A stretch of DNA of 64,000 nucleotides from Rhynchopus sp. YZ270_cl-10 (lineage: Eukaryota > Euglenozoa > Diplonemea > Diplonemida > Diplonemidae): assembly GCA_964035575.1 (NCBI GenBank), contig OZ037845.1, positions 1,178,001-1,242,000 on the forward strand, given 5' to 3'. The translations under genes and the position numbers were made by a program. Below the pieces are notes generated by a model. That model worked only from the letters and a program-made list of their open reading frames with translations, had not been told where the DNA came from and did no database searches. The first letter of the stretch is position 1. Every line of letters begins with the position of its first letter. Shown piece by piece: positions 31,060 to 41,312 of this stretch.

Positions 31060-31098
31060 ATTATACCCTTCTATTCAGTAGAATAGAAAGTATATGAA
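31060..31098 (+). repeat. TTCTATTC-AGTA hairpin element
   Basis: TTCTATTC-AGTA-GAATAGAA is a perfect 8-bp hairpin, extended outward by TATAC..GTATA, followed by TATATGAAA. Confidence 0.6.
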
Positions 31099-32373
31099 AA
31101 TAACACTTTACGCACAATTTTTTTTTTCTCTCTCTTTCTTCTCCCCTGATAATATCCTCGCCTGAGATTGCGTTCTTCTGTCTCGGTAGTGCAATGTAGT
31201 TTTTTTCTGTCTCTGGTTTTGATAACCGGTAGTGCAGTGCAGTGCCCCAATGTGTCCTCCAGGAGGTACGGTAAGGCGTAGTGCACGTTGCAACTTCTCT
31301 CTCTGTAGAAACCATCTCCCACACAGATCGCACTGTGTTCTATCAACGTCAACACCAGCGTAGTGCGCCTGGTTTTGCCCCCAAAAAAAAACTTCGATAT
31401 TCCAAAATAGGGGAAGAGAGAGACGGGCCTTCCTTAAGGAAAGGCAGGGTGTTCAGTGCACAGTAACTTTTTTTTGTATGTTTTCTTTTATGTGTTCAGT
31501 TCTGGTTCGGTTTTTCTCTCTTTTCTTCACCCAAGATACCCCCACAGCCCCCCTTTTTTAAACGTGTACATAAGATGATGTTCTTTCTTAACAGTTATTC
31601 TGGTTTTTGGTTTGTAAGATGTGCACGAAAAAACACATTTTTCAAGTATTTTTCTTTATTTTTTTTGGCTCTTTTGATTGGTGATCTCACGCAGGGAGTG
31701 TGCACTGCGCAAATTTTTGATGACAACCTCGTGGAGCGATTTCATGAGATTTGTACCTCAATTTTTGCCAAGCTGGTGTGAATTACATTGGAAGTTTGGG
31801 GTATCCCTTAGGACCCGAGAAGTACCTTTTTTTACATGTATTTCTTGGGAAAATCACACCACAAACACATTTTGTTTTTCTTCCATTTTTTTTGTTTAAC
31901 TGTATGCACGCCATGGGGCGTCATCCATTCAAAAAAAATCGTTTTTGTTTATTGGTGACCTGTATCTAGGTGTGCGTATTTTTTCCGTAGAAAGATACTC
32001 CCTCTCCCACTCCTTTGTTCTAGACTTCGACAGAACCAAACAGTGGACACTTTTGCGCGCACACAACTGTGCCAAAACTACACTATTCCACATTTTCGTT
32101 TTTTTTTTTTTTTTTTTCCACATGGAAACACACAAATCGATGTGGGTTTCTATACCTTTTTAGGCTTTCTCTCAACGATATTAGACGTGCGCAAGAGAGA
32201 GGGGCTCAGCTCTCAACTAAACACAGTGAAGTTTAGGTATATCTTGCTTTATTTTTTTACCCCCACAAGACATAGGTCACGAACGTTGCCTATGACAAGG
32301 CTATTTTTAGATGCAAAACTAACATAAAATACAAAAAACACAGTTGACTTAGTCCATACACACATTATTTGCT

Positions 32374-32408
32374 AGGTGGTTAAGCGCGAGAGGCTTAGGA
32401 TCATCTTA
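32374..32408 (+). repeat. GAGA-tetraloop hairpin family
   Basis: AGGTGGT pairs with ATCATCT (two G-U pairs), and TAAG pairs with CTTA, around CGCGAGAGG. Confidence 0.6.
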
Positions 32409-33051
32409 ACTTTTGGTTCTGAAGACATGGTAACGTGCCTAAGCTGTCTCTAACGAGAGGTTCATCACCGTACCAACGGTTTTGGTCGCACGCTCGTTGC
32501 ACTGCCTTCTTCTTTTTTCTTTTTTGCTCCTCATTGGACCTTACACGTTCATGTTTTTACGTTACGTCTTGAGGCGGGCTTTACTCAACATTTGTTCGTC
32601 GTTTGGACGCAAAGGCAAAAGGGCGAAATACATGGATGTGATGCATCTGAACATTGGAGCAGAATGAGGTTTATACAATATCCGCTCCAAATGTTCGATA
32701 AAGCTCGCATGCCAAAGGATGTGGCTAAAGGGGGGTCATCAGGGTGGGGGGCAGTGCTGAGTGTACTTAAGTAGCGTGGAGTCGGTAGTTCACTCCCGTC
32801 CTCCCCCATCCTGGTTACTGCTGTTGCCATTGAAAATTGCACAAAAAAAAAAGTCCACGAAAAAAGAAGCAGGGGAAAAATAAATACACAGCGGGAAAAA
32901 TAAAATACAAAACCTTCGGCAAAAAAAAAAAAGGCATTACAAAAACACTCAGATGCGTAGTGTACCAAAAAGTATTCTGTTTCTGTTTTTTTTTTGGCTA
33001 GTTGATCTGAAAACTGTTGTCAGCAAACCACCCACCACACTTTCCTTCTCT

Positions 33052-33147
33052 TCTTGAGTGATGAAACATTATGCACATTTGACTAGAGTCTCGGACAGCA
33101 CAGCTGCATGACCGAGTAAAGCAACATACTCATTGATTCTGACAAGA
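33052..33147 (+). ncRNA. Box C/D snoRNA, family A, copy 2
   Basis: The stem TCTTG/CAAGA, box C (33058-33064), box D (33139-33142) and LSU antisense word GACTAGAGTC are intact. Confidence 0.8.
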
Positions 33148-33193
33148 CACATTTCAGGTTCTCTTCTTTCGGGAGCACACTTCCGTCTCCACA

Positions 33194-33306
33194 CAGCAAC
33201 ATGATGCACAAACACAACCATTCGGCCAGAGGTGGCCAACAAAGTCACGGCACCCTCGGTGGGGCTCGAAAAATTATGTCAAACTCAACAGGTCTGATTG
33301 TTGCTG
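33194..33306 (+). ncRNA. Box C/D snoRNA, family B1, copy 4
   Basis: The 7-bp stem (33194, 33300) and the LSU guide are intact. Confidence 0.85.
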
Positions 33307-33352
33307 CTCTCCTCTTTTGAACACAACCACTTCACATGACACCACACACAGC

Positions 33353-33452
33353 GAGCATGATGACAAAACTTCTTGGCAGCACCGCAAGCTGCTCCCAATA
33401 CACCTCTCAGGAGGATATGAGGGTTGGTCTTTCTTTCGCCCCTAGCTGACTC
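33353..33452 (+). ncRNA. Box C/D snoRNA, family B2, copy 5
   Basis: Box C is at 33357-33363 and box D at 33446-33449. Downstream, only the first few bases of family D remain (CTGCAGCTT near 33500) before unrelated sequence. Confidence 0.85.
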
Positions 33453-33675
33453 CACAACCTGTGCACATTCACACATCACACCACGATGCAACACACAACT
33501 GCAGCTTGGCCGACAGAATGCATCTGAGCTTAATGCAACGGGGTTACAACACCTTCCCTCTGCACTTCTGTTTCGCCACACTTCACACATGATGTATCAC
33601 TCTAATATTCCTCCCAGCACCTCAGCCACGTCACCCCACAGATACTCTTTTGATACAAACACATACCTTGCTCCA

Positions 33676-35967
33676 ATGCTACGCACGACACTGCTCCTCA
33701 CAGCTGTTGCGGCTGTCTCAGCTCAGCAGTGCTGGGCCAACGACGACTGCGCACCAAGCGAGTGGTGCCGTCCGCTTGAATGGTACGGCCACTGCCTCTC
33801 GTTCTACTCTGTCTGTGTGCCGAAGCGTGCAGAGGGTGAGACCTGTGGCGGTGCACGTCCATGCCGTGCCCAGCGCTGTCAAGACCACCTTTTGTGTGAG
33901 GGCGATGGTACGTACCACACACCGCTGTGTGTCCAACCCAAGCAGGAGACATGCACTCTGCAGTGCGGAACTGTTGTTGCAAACGGATGGATGGGCAACG
34001 ACGAGGGAACCAACGACTGCAACATGTGCAACTGCATCAACGGAGGTCTTGCGTGCACAAAGATGGGTTGCCCCAACAGCAAGGAGTGCCCGAAGCCTGA
34101 GCCCACCACCTGCACTCTTGGATGTGGCACTGTTGTCCCTGTCGGATGGGGTGGAAACGACGAGGGTGACAACGCTTGCAACACGTGCAGCTGCACTGAG
34201 AGCGGACACCTCATCTGCACTCTGATTGCGTGCCCTGACCTGCCTTGCCCAACAAAGAAGTCCTGTGAGCTTCAGTGTGGAACTGTTGTTGCTGATGGAT
34301 GGACTGGAAAGGGTGAGGGAACAAACGACTGCAACACTTGCTCCTGCAGAGATGGCGGTCTTGCGTGCACAAAGATGGGTTGCCCTAACAGCAAGGAGTG
34401 CCCGAAGCCTGAGCCCACCACCTGCACTCTTGGATGTGGCACTGTTGTCCCTGTCGGATGGAGTGGAAACGACGAGGGTGACAACGCCTGCAACACATGT
34501 GGCTGCATGGAGAGTGGTCTCCTTCGCTGCACTCTGATTGCGTGCCCTGACCTGCCTTGCCCAGCAAAGAAGTCCTGTGTGCTTCAGTGCGGAACTGTTG
34601 TTGCTGATGGATGGACTGGAAAGGGTGAGGGAACAAACGACTGCAACACTTGCTCCTGCAGAGATGGCGGTCTTGCGTGCACAAGGATGGGTTGCCCTAA
34701 CAGCAAGGAGTGCCCGAAGCCTGAGCCCACCACCTGCACTCTTGGATGTGGCACTGTTGTCCCTGTCGGATGGGGTGGAAACGACGAGGGTGACAACGCT
34801 TGCAACACGTGCAGCTGCACTGAGAGCGGACACCTCATCTGCACTCTGATTGCGTGCCCTGACCTGCCTTGCCCAGCAAAGAAGTCCTGTGAGCTTCAGT
34901 GCGGAACTGTTGTTGCTGACGGATGGACTGGAAAGGGTGAGGGAACAAACGACTGCAACACTTGCTCCTGCAGAGATGGCGGTCTTGCATGCACAAAGAT
35001 GGGTTGCCCCAACAGCAAGGAGTGCCCGAAGCCTGAGCCCACCACCTGCACTCTTGGATGTGGCACTGTTGTCCCTGTCGGATGGGGTGGAAACGACGAG
35101 GGTGACAACGCCTGCAACACATGTGGCTGCATGGAGAGTGGTCTCCTTCGCTGCACTCTGATTGCGTGCCCTGACCTGCCTTGCCCAACAAAGAAGTCCT
35201 GTGAGCTTCAGTGCGGAACTGTTGTTGCTGACGGATGGTCTGGAAAGGACGAAGGCACGAACGACTGCAACACTTGCTCCTGCAGAGATGGCGGTCTTGC
35301 GTGCACAAAGATGGGTTGCCCTAACAGCAAGGAGTGCCCGAAGCCTGAGCCCACCACCTGCACTCTTGGATGTGGCACTGTTGTCCCTGTCGGATGGGGT
35401 GGAAACGACGAGGGTGACAACGCTTGCAACACGTGCAGCTGCACTGAGAGCGGACACCTCATCTGCACTCTGATTGCATGCCCTGACCTGCCTTGCCCAA
35501 CAAAGAAGTCCTGTGAGCTTCAGTGCGGAACTGTTGTTGCTGATGGATGGACTGGAAAGGGTGAGGGAACAAACGACTGCAACACTTGCTCCTGCAGAGA
35601 TGGCGGTCTTGCATGCACAAAGATGGGCTGCCCCAACAGCAAGGAGTGCCCGAAGCCTGAGCCCACCACCTGCACTCTTGGATGTGGCACTGTTGTTCCT
35701 GTCGGATGGAGTGGACACGACGAGGGTGACAACGCCTGCAACACATGTGGCTGCATGGAGAGTGGTCTCCTTCGCTGCACTCTGATTGCGTGCCCTGACC
35801 TGCCTTGCCCAACAAAGAAGTCCTGTGAGCTTCAGTGCGGAACTGTTGTTGCTGACGGATGGACTGGAAAGGACGAGGGAACCAACGACTGCAACACTTG
35901 CTCCTGCAACGACGGAGCTCTCGGATGCACCAAGATTGCGTGTCTCGACTCGCTGACATGCCTCTAG
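33676..35967 (+). CDS. Secreted protein with 13 pacifastin-like repeats (putative protease inhibitor)
   Basis: It has 763 residues from the ATG at 33676. Residues 1-17 (MLRTTLLLTAVAAVSAQ) are a signal peptide. A Cys-rich N-terminal module (about 18-90) is followed by 13 units of ~52 residues in strict alternation, seven A type (CGTVVADGWTGKGEG...CNTCSCRDGGLACTK) and six B type (CGTVVPVGW...CNTCSCTESGHLICTL), so the DNA has a 312-bp period. The spacing C...CNTCxC..G...CTxxxC matches the pacifastin light-chain domain, a small disulfide-knotted serine protease inhibitor; the additional Cys pair linking units is not part of the classical domain. It is probably secreted and may inhibit proteases of prey, host or the cell itself. 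The units are nearly identical, so unequal exchange is recent. A snoRNA A-B1-B2 cassette lies upstream. Confidence 0.85.
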   Translation: MLRTTLLLTAVAAVSAQQCWANDDCAPSEWCRPLEWYGHCLSFYSVCVPKRAEGETCGGARPCRAQRCQDHLLCEGDGTYHTPLCVQPKQETCTLQCGTVVANGWMGNDEGTNDCNMCNCINGGLACTKMGCPNSKECPKPEPTTCTLGCGTVVPVGWGGNDEGDNACNTCSCTESGHLICTLIACPDLPCPTKKSCELQCGTVVADGWTGKGEGTNDCNTCSCRDGGLACTKMGCPNSKECPKPEPTTCTLGCGTVVPVGWSGNDEGDNACNTCGCMESGLLRCTLIACPDLPCPAKKSCVLQCGTVVADGWTGKGEGTNDCNTCSCRDGGLACTRMGCPNSKECPKPEPTTCTLGCGTVVPVGWGGNDEGDNACNTCSCTESGHLICTLIACPDLPCPAKKSCELQCGTVVADGWTGKGEGTNDCNTCSCRDGGLACTKMGCPNSKECPKPEPTTCTLGCGTVVPVGWGGNDEGDNACNTCGCMESGLLRCTLIACPDLPCPTKKSCELQCGTVVADGWSGKDEGTNDCNTCSCRDGGLACTKMGCPNSKECPKPEPTTCTLGCGTVVPVGWGGNDEGDNACNTCSCTESGHLICTLIACPDLPCPTKKSCELQCGTVVADGWTGKGEGTNDCNTCSCRDGGLACTKMGCPNSKECPKPEPTTCTLGCGTVVPVGWSGHDEGDNACNTCGCMESGLLRCTLIACPDLPCPTKKSCELQCGTVVADGWTGKDEGTNDCNTCSCNDGALGCTKIACLDSLTCL

Positions 35968-37445
35968 GAGTTTTCGTTGTGAAAGGATGATGCTGGTGCA
36001 TTCGGTGAATGGGTGGATGTGGGTGTTGTCGTCACTTTTTTTTCGTATTGAAATTTCTTGTTTGTGTTATCTATCTGAGTAAGAACATGAGCCTCGGCAT
36101 CGTACAACTTTTATCAGTTTCACTACTTCGGCGTTGTAGCCATGTGCACAGCGTCTGTTTTACTTTTTGTCACACCTTGCCTATTTGCAGGGTACACGGG
36201 ATCGAGGAATTTTTTGTTTATTGTCGACTCTTTTCTATTTCAAACCCTGTGATGCATTCTGCACACAGGGCTTTGAGAAAAGGTTTTGTGTTCCCTCACG
36301 TGTTTCTATTGCTTTTTTGAAAGAATAATATCATTATTTATGGGTCAACTGGTTTGCAATGTTAACCAGTTGAGTGGCTTCCTTCGTGCACATCTCTCTT
36401 TTCTTGTGTTTTTTGGTATTGCACATTGATGTGTCGCAACGCACTGAGCAGAGTGCGTATTGGTGTACTTATTGCAATTGACTGGTTTTGTATGCCTTCT
36501 GAGATGCTGGACGTCTCAATTTGTCTGCATGTGGTCCCGTCACTGCAAATAGTATTACTGCACCACGAGTCCTGAGCTTGTGCGGAGGAGTCACGTTTTT
36601 GCGAAGAGCTGCTTGAGAAGTACGCCGACATTATATGTCCACGAGACACACTGAATGGCGGCACGCTTCTCTCTGCTCCTTTTCGCAAATATCCCAGCAC
36701 CCCTTTTTGGTTTGCTCCCCATTTCCCATTTTCCCCGATTTCTTGATGAATTGTGTGCACATCCTGGGCACATAACCTGTTTCAAGTTGTCATTCTTTTA
36801 GCTTCCTCCCAAGATCTGATGGTGTGTACCCCTGCACACCTTCTGCCCCTTCTTCTCTACCCTGTTTTCTAACGTTCTGTGGACCAGTCACATGGTGCAG
36901 GTTGCGGATACGTATCTTCTTAGATACCCATCCTGCACCTGGTTCAGAGGATATCTTATTTTCTACCTTTATCGACAATGTGTGTGAACGTGAGTTCCAT
37001 TCATGTTCGATGTGAAGATGGAGATGCATGCACAAGCAACACTCATCTTTGTGGTTTCTTTTACCTGTTTCTTTCTTTTTCTGACAACGTATATTGAAAG
37101 TGACTGAGCACGAGAGGCTTTCGTCACCTTTTTCAAACGTTCCATTCTTTTCTTGCATGTGTCTGTATCCAACAGGCGTCTGCACGGTTCCTTCATTTTA
37201 TTTTTTTGGACATTTCTAGTTCCGGGATTGCTGTGAGCCCCACAAGGTACGTAGAACACGATCTGATAAACGAACAACACCCACCATCCTTGTTTTTCTT
37301 CTCTCTCCCTCATTCCTTGATGTTCTTCGCAGCATCCCATCCCATCCCATTCCAATACTGACACGCAGTGCAGTTTCAATTCACCACCACACACAGATAT
37401 TATTACATTCACACAACAACGAACAAAACACCAAAACCACCCAAG
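35968..37445 (+). other. Intergenic
   Basis: No gene was recognised. It holds one GAGA-tetraloop hairpin (37097-37132) and a TCTGTATCCAACAGGCGTCT+GCACGG word like the GST 3' module (37160-37185). The last 70 bases are the CA-rich leader of the next gene. Confidence 0.5.
37097..37132 (+). repeat. GAGA-tetraloop hairpin family
   Basis: AAAGTGAC pairs with GTCACCTTT around TGAG-CACGAGAGG-CTTT. Confidence 0.55.
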
Positions 37446-38147
37446 ATGCCGACCGGAATCCTGAACTCACACGACTTCTCGCAGCCTTGCCGCTCTGTTT
37501 CGTGGTTTGCTGCCTACGCGAAGTCTGATGTTGAGCTGCGCACGGTTGAGATGCTGAAGGGGGAGCAGAAGCACCCCGACTACGTTGCGAAGTTCCCTGC
37601 CGGCCAGATCCCGTCGTACGAGGAGGGCGACTTCTTCCTGGAGGAGAGTGCTGCGATCCTGCAGTACCTTGCTGAGGGACACGCCATTGTGCCGAAGGAC
37701 AAGAAGCAGCAGGCGAAGGTGATGCAGTTTGTGGCACGGAACCTGGCCAGAGTGCGCAAGATCAGCGGCGAGGTTGTGACCCACTGCTTCTTTGCGTCTG
37801 CCGAGGAGTTCCCCGCCCTGCTCAAGGCAGGCATCGAGAAGGTCACCCCGACCCTGCAGCTGTACGACACCCTCCTCTCGAAGCAGAACTTCGTGGCTGG
37901 GGACGACATCTCGATTGCGGACTTCCTGTTCGCACCTGAGGTGGACCAGCTCCTCCTTGTGCAGGGGAAAATTGGGAAGAACCTGCTGGAGGGATACCCG
38001 TCCATCCTTGCCTACATTGAGCGGTTGAAGTCTGTTGAGGGCTACAGTGCAAACTTCCAGAAGTCTGGTGAGTGGTTGAAGAATGCAGCAGGAATCAAGG
38101 CTGCTATTGAGGCCAAGAAGGCTGCTGCTGCTGCTGCCCAGAAGTAG
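37446..38147 (+). CDS. Theta/zeta-like glutathione S-transferase
   Basis: It has 233 residues from the ATG at 37446. The N-terminal thioredoxin fold carries FSQPCRSVSWF, where Ser12 is the catalytic residue of theta-class enzymes, then AKFPAGQIPSYEEGD with cis-Pro56 and the glutathione-binding ESAAILQYLAE (Glu67, Ser68). The helical domain contains AGDDISIADFLFAPEV, the C-terminal capping box. The Ala/Lys-rich tail (IEAKKAAAAAAQK) extends past the usual GST end. It differs clearly from the four sigma-like GSTs nearby and is not one of the duplicates. It should be a cytosolic detoxification or glutathione-dependent dehalogenase-type enzyme; the substrate is unknown. Confidence 0.92.
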   Translation: MPTGILNSHDFSQPCRSVSWFAAYAKSDVELRTVEMLKGEQKHPDYVAKFPAGQIPSYEEGDFFLEESAAILQYLAEGHAIVPKDKKQQAKVMQFVARNLARVRKISGEVVTHCFFASAEEFPALLKAGIEKVTPTLQLYDTLLSKQNFVAGDDISIADFLFAPEVDQLLLVQGKIGKNLLEGYPSILAYIERLKSVEGYSANFQKSGEWLKNAAGIKAAIEAKKAAAAAAQK

Positions 38148-38896
38148 GGAGGTAACAAGGGTGCTCAGACTGGAATTTCACTTCATTTTTCTCATTATTT
38201 CTCTTTTTCTTGTCTTTTTTGGGATTTCATTATCCCACGCTAGTCTCTTTTCAAGAAAACATCCCAACGCTGTTTTTTTGGGATTTTTCTCTCGTTCCTA
38301 TCTCCGCCCTAACTCCACTTTTGTTTCTGTTTTCACTTTTTTTCTTCAACTCTTTTGATCAGACGTGTGTGGCCCCAAGTCCAAGTGTGGTCCGTTCGTC
38401 TTTGTTTGTTTGTTTGTTTGTTTGTTTGTTTGTTTGTTTGTTTGTTTGTTTGTTTGTTTGTTTGTTTGTTTGTTTGTTTGTTTGTTTGTTTGTTTCGAGG
38501 ATCAGCAGTGGGAACGGAAAGGAAGGTAACGTGATGTGGCACCCAATATGAAGTGCTGTCACGTTTCCCCTCTCCCCACCCTGCTAACCTCGACATGGTT
38601 TGTGGTTTCTGCACAAGGAGGTGACCGGGCGTGTCTGTCGTGTGTGTCAACAGCGACTGTGCAGTTGCTCGCTTTTCTGTGAGCTTTGCCTTTCTCTGCA
38701 ACATACCAATGAAAATGGCACGCCCGAACCAACCAGAAAATAATGTGCAAAAAAGTTGATAAAATAAAGACATGACGATTTCTTGTATTCTTCACAGCAT
38801 CCCATCCGTTCAGCCCCTGCTGTGCAGTTTGTCACCGCAATGCAACCTGTGCACATTCACACATCACATCACATCACATCACGATGCAGCACAACT
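38148..38896 (+). other. Spacer between GST genes
   Basis: It holds the TTTG microsatellite and T-rich sequence, no gene. From about 38842 it resembles the CACATTCACACATCACATCA end of snoRNA cassettes, without B1 or B2. Confidence 0.5.
38401..38495 (+). repeat. (TTTG)n microsatellite
   Basis: About 24 perfect copies of a 4-bp unit lie 250 bp after the theta-like GST gene. Confidence 0.97.
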
Positions 38897-39007
38897 GCAG
38901 CTTCGGAAGTGATGAAAACCACTGATATGCCGCCCCAGTCGGAGCTCCACGAGCGATGCCCGAATAGGCTTTACAATACCTTAGGACACCTCTGATCTCT
39001 CTTCTGC
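38897..39007 (+). ncRNA. Box C/D snoRNA, family D, copy 4
   Basis: Box C is at 38909-38915 and box D at 38992-38995. The LSU guide is intact. It is the only snoRNA upstream of the divergent GST gene. Confidence 0.85.
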
Positions 39008-39125
39008 CTCGAAACACATCAAGTCTCCTGTGTCTTGAGAGGAAGTACTTCTCGCCCTTCCTTTCTCACCCAACGAAACCAACCCAACACAGATTCTCAC
39101 CACAACACCACCCTCACCACACAAA

Positions 39126-39770
39126 ATGGCACCCACCCTGAAGCTTGTCTACTTCGCCCTCCCCTCGAAGCCTGAGGCGACCCGTCTTGCCGCACACATC
39201 GGTGGCCTTGCGTTTGAGGATGAGCACATTGACTTCCCTGCCTGGGGTGGGGGTCTGAAGGCGAAGGTGGCACCGCAGCAGCTGCCGCTTCTGCACGTGG
39301 ACGGGGAGGTGGTGGGACAGAGCAACGCAATCCTGCGCTACGTCGGGAGACTGACGAACCTGTACCCCAAGGATGCACGTGCGGCGCTGAGTGTGGACGA
39401 GATCATTGACTACGCAGATGAGCTCTTCACAGTTCTGCGCAAGTCGTTTGAGATCAAGGACGAGGATGAGAAGAAGGCCTTCCGTGTGACTGCCATTGCT
39501 GAGGGTGGGGACTTCCACAAGTGGCTTGTCTTCCTGGACTCGCGTCTTGCGGCGAAGAAGTACGCTGTGGGTGACTCCCTGACAGTGGCAGACTTGGTCA
39601 TCTTCACATATGCACAGTTCCTTGTGTCTGGGTTCCTTGACGGTGTCCCGTCGGACGCACTGGTGTCGTTCAAGAACCTTGCTGCACACAAGGCTGTGGT
39701 TGCAAACCACCCGAAGGTGAAGGAGTACTACGCGTCTGCGGAGGGCCTCCGTGCTGTTTTGAAGGCATGA
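39126..39770 (+). CDS. Glutathione S-transferase, divergent paralogue
   Basis: It has 214 residues, the same length and architecture as the 13649, 23201 and 43069 genes but with about 35 substitutions, mostly between residues 66 and 170 (for example GQSNAILRYVGRLTNL instead of the HSAILRYVAKLANL form). Catalytic Tyr9 (LVYFALPSKPEATR) and cis-Pro54 are kept. The N-terminal ~60 codons and the C-terminal ~35 codons are nearly identical to the other copies, while the middle differs. That patchwork is what partial gene conversion would leave. Confidence 0.95.
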   Translation: MAPTLKLVYFALPSKPEATRLAAHIGGLAFEDEHIDFPAWGGGLKAKVAPQQLPLLHVDGEVVGQSNAILRYVGRLTNLYPKDARAALSVDEIIDYADELFTVLRKSFEIKDEDEKKAFRVTAIAEGGDFHKWLVFLDSRLAAKKYAVGDSLTVADLVIFTYAQFLVSGFLDGVPSDALVSFKNLAAHKAVVANHPKVKEYYASAEGLRAVLKA

Positions 39771-40268
39771 GCTGTTTTGTGTCTTGGGGCCTTTTGGTGA
39801 TGTCTGCGACTTTAACTTCGACTTTCATATTTTTTGGGCAGGGTCGGGAAGGAAGGATGGGATGTACCATGTGTCGTCCACTTCCTTCGCACCCTGTGCA
39901 ACACTTGTTATTGTGGAGACATTGAGCTAGCTTTGTTCTCCACACCTTGGGTTTTCTTATCGTGTGTGCGTCCACGAGGCGTCTGCACGTTACCGTTCAC
40001 AACTTTGCTTTCCTTTTTTACTGTGTTTCCAAAACACATCTTCTCTTCGCCAGCTTACTCCTTTTGCTTTATTTGGGTTTTTCTTCTACCTTTTGGTGCG
40101 GCTTTTGCCTTCCCCCTTATGATGTGTTTGACATCAGAAAGGGGAAGCGGAAGATACCAAGAGCGACGAATTGTTTCTCCACACTTTTCTTCACGTCACA
40201 AAGTGATGTACAAAACAAACGACACCAACCCCCATGTTTTGATACTCCATTACTTCATTGCGACCACT
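39771..40268 (+). other. 3' region of the divergent GST
   Basis: It is not the same as the 3' flank of the other GSTs but has the module GCGTCCACGAGGCGTCTGCA (39968-39987), then CGTTACCGTTCACAACTT. No gene. Confidence 0.5.
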
Positions 40269-40379
40269 GCAGCTTCGGAAGTGATGAAAACCACTGATAT
40301 GCCGCCCCAGTCGGAGCTCCACGAGCGATGCCCGAATAGGCTTTACAATACCTTAGGACACCTCTGATCTCTCTTCTGC
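40269..40379 (+). ncRNA. Box C/D snoRNA, family D, copy 5
   Basis: Box C is at 40281-40287 and box D at 40364-40367. The guide is intact. Confidence 0.85.
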
Positions 40380-40397
40380 CTCGAAACACATTGACAC

Positions 40398-40490
40398 GAA
40401 AACATGATGAAAACCTTTTAATTGTCAGTGCTGGCACCAATGTGAGTCTCGACCATGAGCACATACTTTAACCGCTTTGTCTGAAATACT
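40398..40490 (+). ncRNA. Box C/D snoRNA, family E, copy 4
   Basis: Box C is at 40404-40410 and box D at 40481-40484. It follows snoRNA D by only about 20 bases. Confidence 0.7.
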
Positions 40491-40520
40491 TCTGTTCCCC
40501 ACCTTTCCACCCCTCCTCTG

Positions 40521-40607
40521 TTGTGCATGATGAAATCCTGGAACCGCCCTAGCCAAGCCGAAGCAACGCTGTGGATACATTCCAACCTCACCTGACTGCT
40601 GACACAA
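40521..40607 (+). ncRNA. Box C/D snoRNA, family F, copy 3
   Basis: The stem TTGTG/CACAA, box C (40527-40533), box D (40599-40602) and P-loop antisense word are intact. Confidence 0.8.
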
Positions 40608-40637
40608 CACAAACCACCCACCACAATTTCCTTCTCT

Positions 40638-40733
40638 TCTTGAGTGATGAAACATTACGCACATTTGACTAGAGTCTCGGACAGCACAGCTGCATGACCG
40701 AGTAAAGCAACATACTCATTGATTCTGACATAT
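40638..40733 (+). ncRNA. Box C/D snoRNA, family A, copy 3, with hybrid 3' end
   Basis: The 5' stem arm, box C (40644-40650), LSU antisense word and box D (40725-40728) are present, but right after CTGA the sequence switches to the tail of family H (CATATCTTGCTGAGCAC). The 3' stem arm CAAGA is lost, so this copy may be poorly processed. Confidence 0.6.
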
Positions 40734-40760
40734 CTTGCTGAGCACACTTCCGTCTCCACA

Positions 40761-40873
40761 CAGCAACATGATGCACAAACACAACCATTCGGCCAGAGGT
40801 GGCCAACAAAGTCACGGCACCCTCGGTGGGGCTTGAAAAATTATGTCAAACTCAACAGGTCTGATTGTTGCTG
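40761..40873 (+). ncRNA. Box C/D snoRNA, family B1, copy 5
   Basis: The 7-bp stem (40761, 40867) and the LSU guide are intact. Confidence 0.85.
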
Positions 40874-40919
40874 CTCTCCTCTTTTGAACACAACCACTTC
40901 ACATGACACCACACACAGC

Positions 40920-41019
40920 GAGCATGATGACAAAACTTCTTGGCAGCACCGCAAGCTGCTCCCAATACACCTCTCAGGAGGATATGAGGGTTGGTCTTTC
41001 TTTCGCCCCTAGCTGACTC
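40920..41019 (+). ncRNA. Box C/D snoRNA, family B2, copy 6
   Basis: Box C is at 40924-40930 and box D at 41013-41016. The guide is intact. Confidence 0.85.
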
Positions 41020-41072
41020 CACAACCTGTGCACATTCACACATCACATCACATCACGATGCAACACACAACT

Positions 41073-41183
41073 GCAGCTTCGGAAGTGATGAAAACCACTG
41101 ATATGCCGCCCCAGTCGGAGCTCCACGAGCGATGCCCGAATAGGCTTTACAATACCTTAGGACACCTCTGATCTCTCTTCTGC
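41073..41183 (+). ncRNA. Box C/D snoRNA, family D, copy 6
   Basis: Box C is at 41085-41091 and box D at 41168-41171. The guide is intact. It ends 130 bp upstream of the chromodomain-like gene. Confidence 0.85.
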
Positions 41184-41312
41184 CTCGAAACACATGAATG
41201 CTATTTAGATTGAGGAGCTGTTGATGTGATGGAAGGAGCGACACCTCGTACCCCACAAACACACCACACCAACAGACACACTATTATCCTTTCCCTTTCC
41301 ACTCACACCCAA

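Larger units (their letters stand above)
29094..33051. other. AT-rich island 2, no protein gene recognised
   Basis: It holds A and T runs, low-complexity ORFs and scattered hairpins (listed). Around 30600 a pyrimidine tract followed by CAG resembles an intron end, but no convincing exon follows. Confidence 0.5.

Noticed and set aside
33718-35718. 666-codon antisense ORF
   Set aside because: It is the shadow of the pacifastin-like repeat gene; long antisense frames are expected in such GC-rich repeated DNA.
38333-38562. ORFs with Leu-Phe-Val-Cys or Asn-Lys-Gln-Thr repeats
   Set aside because: They are produced by the TTTG microsatellite.
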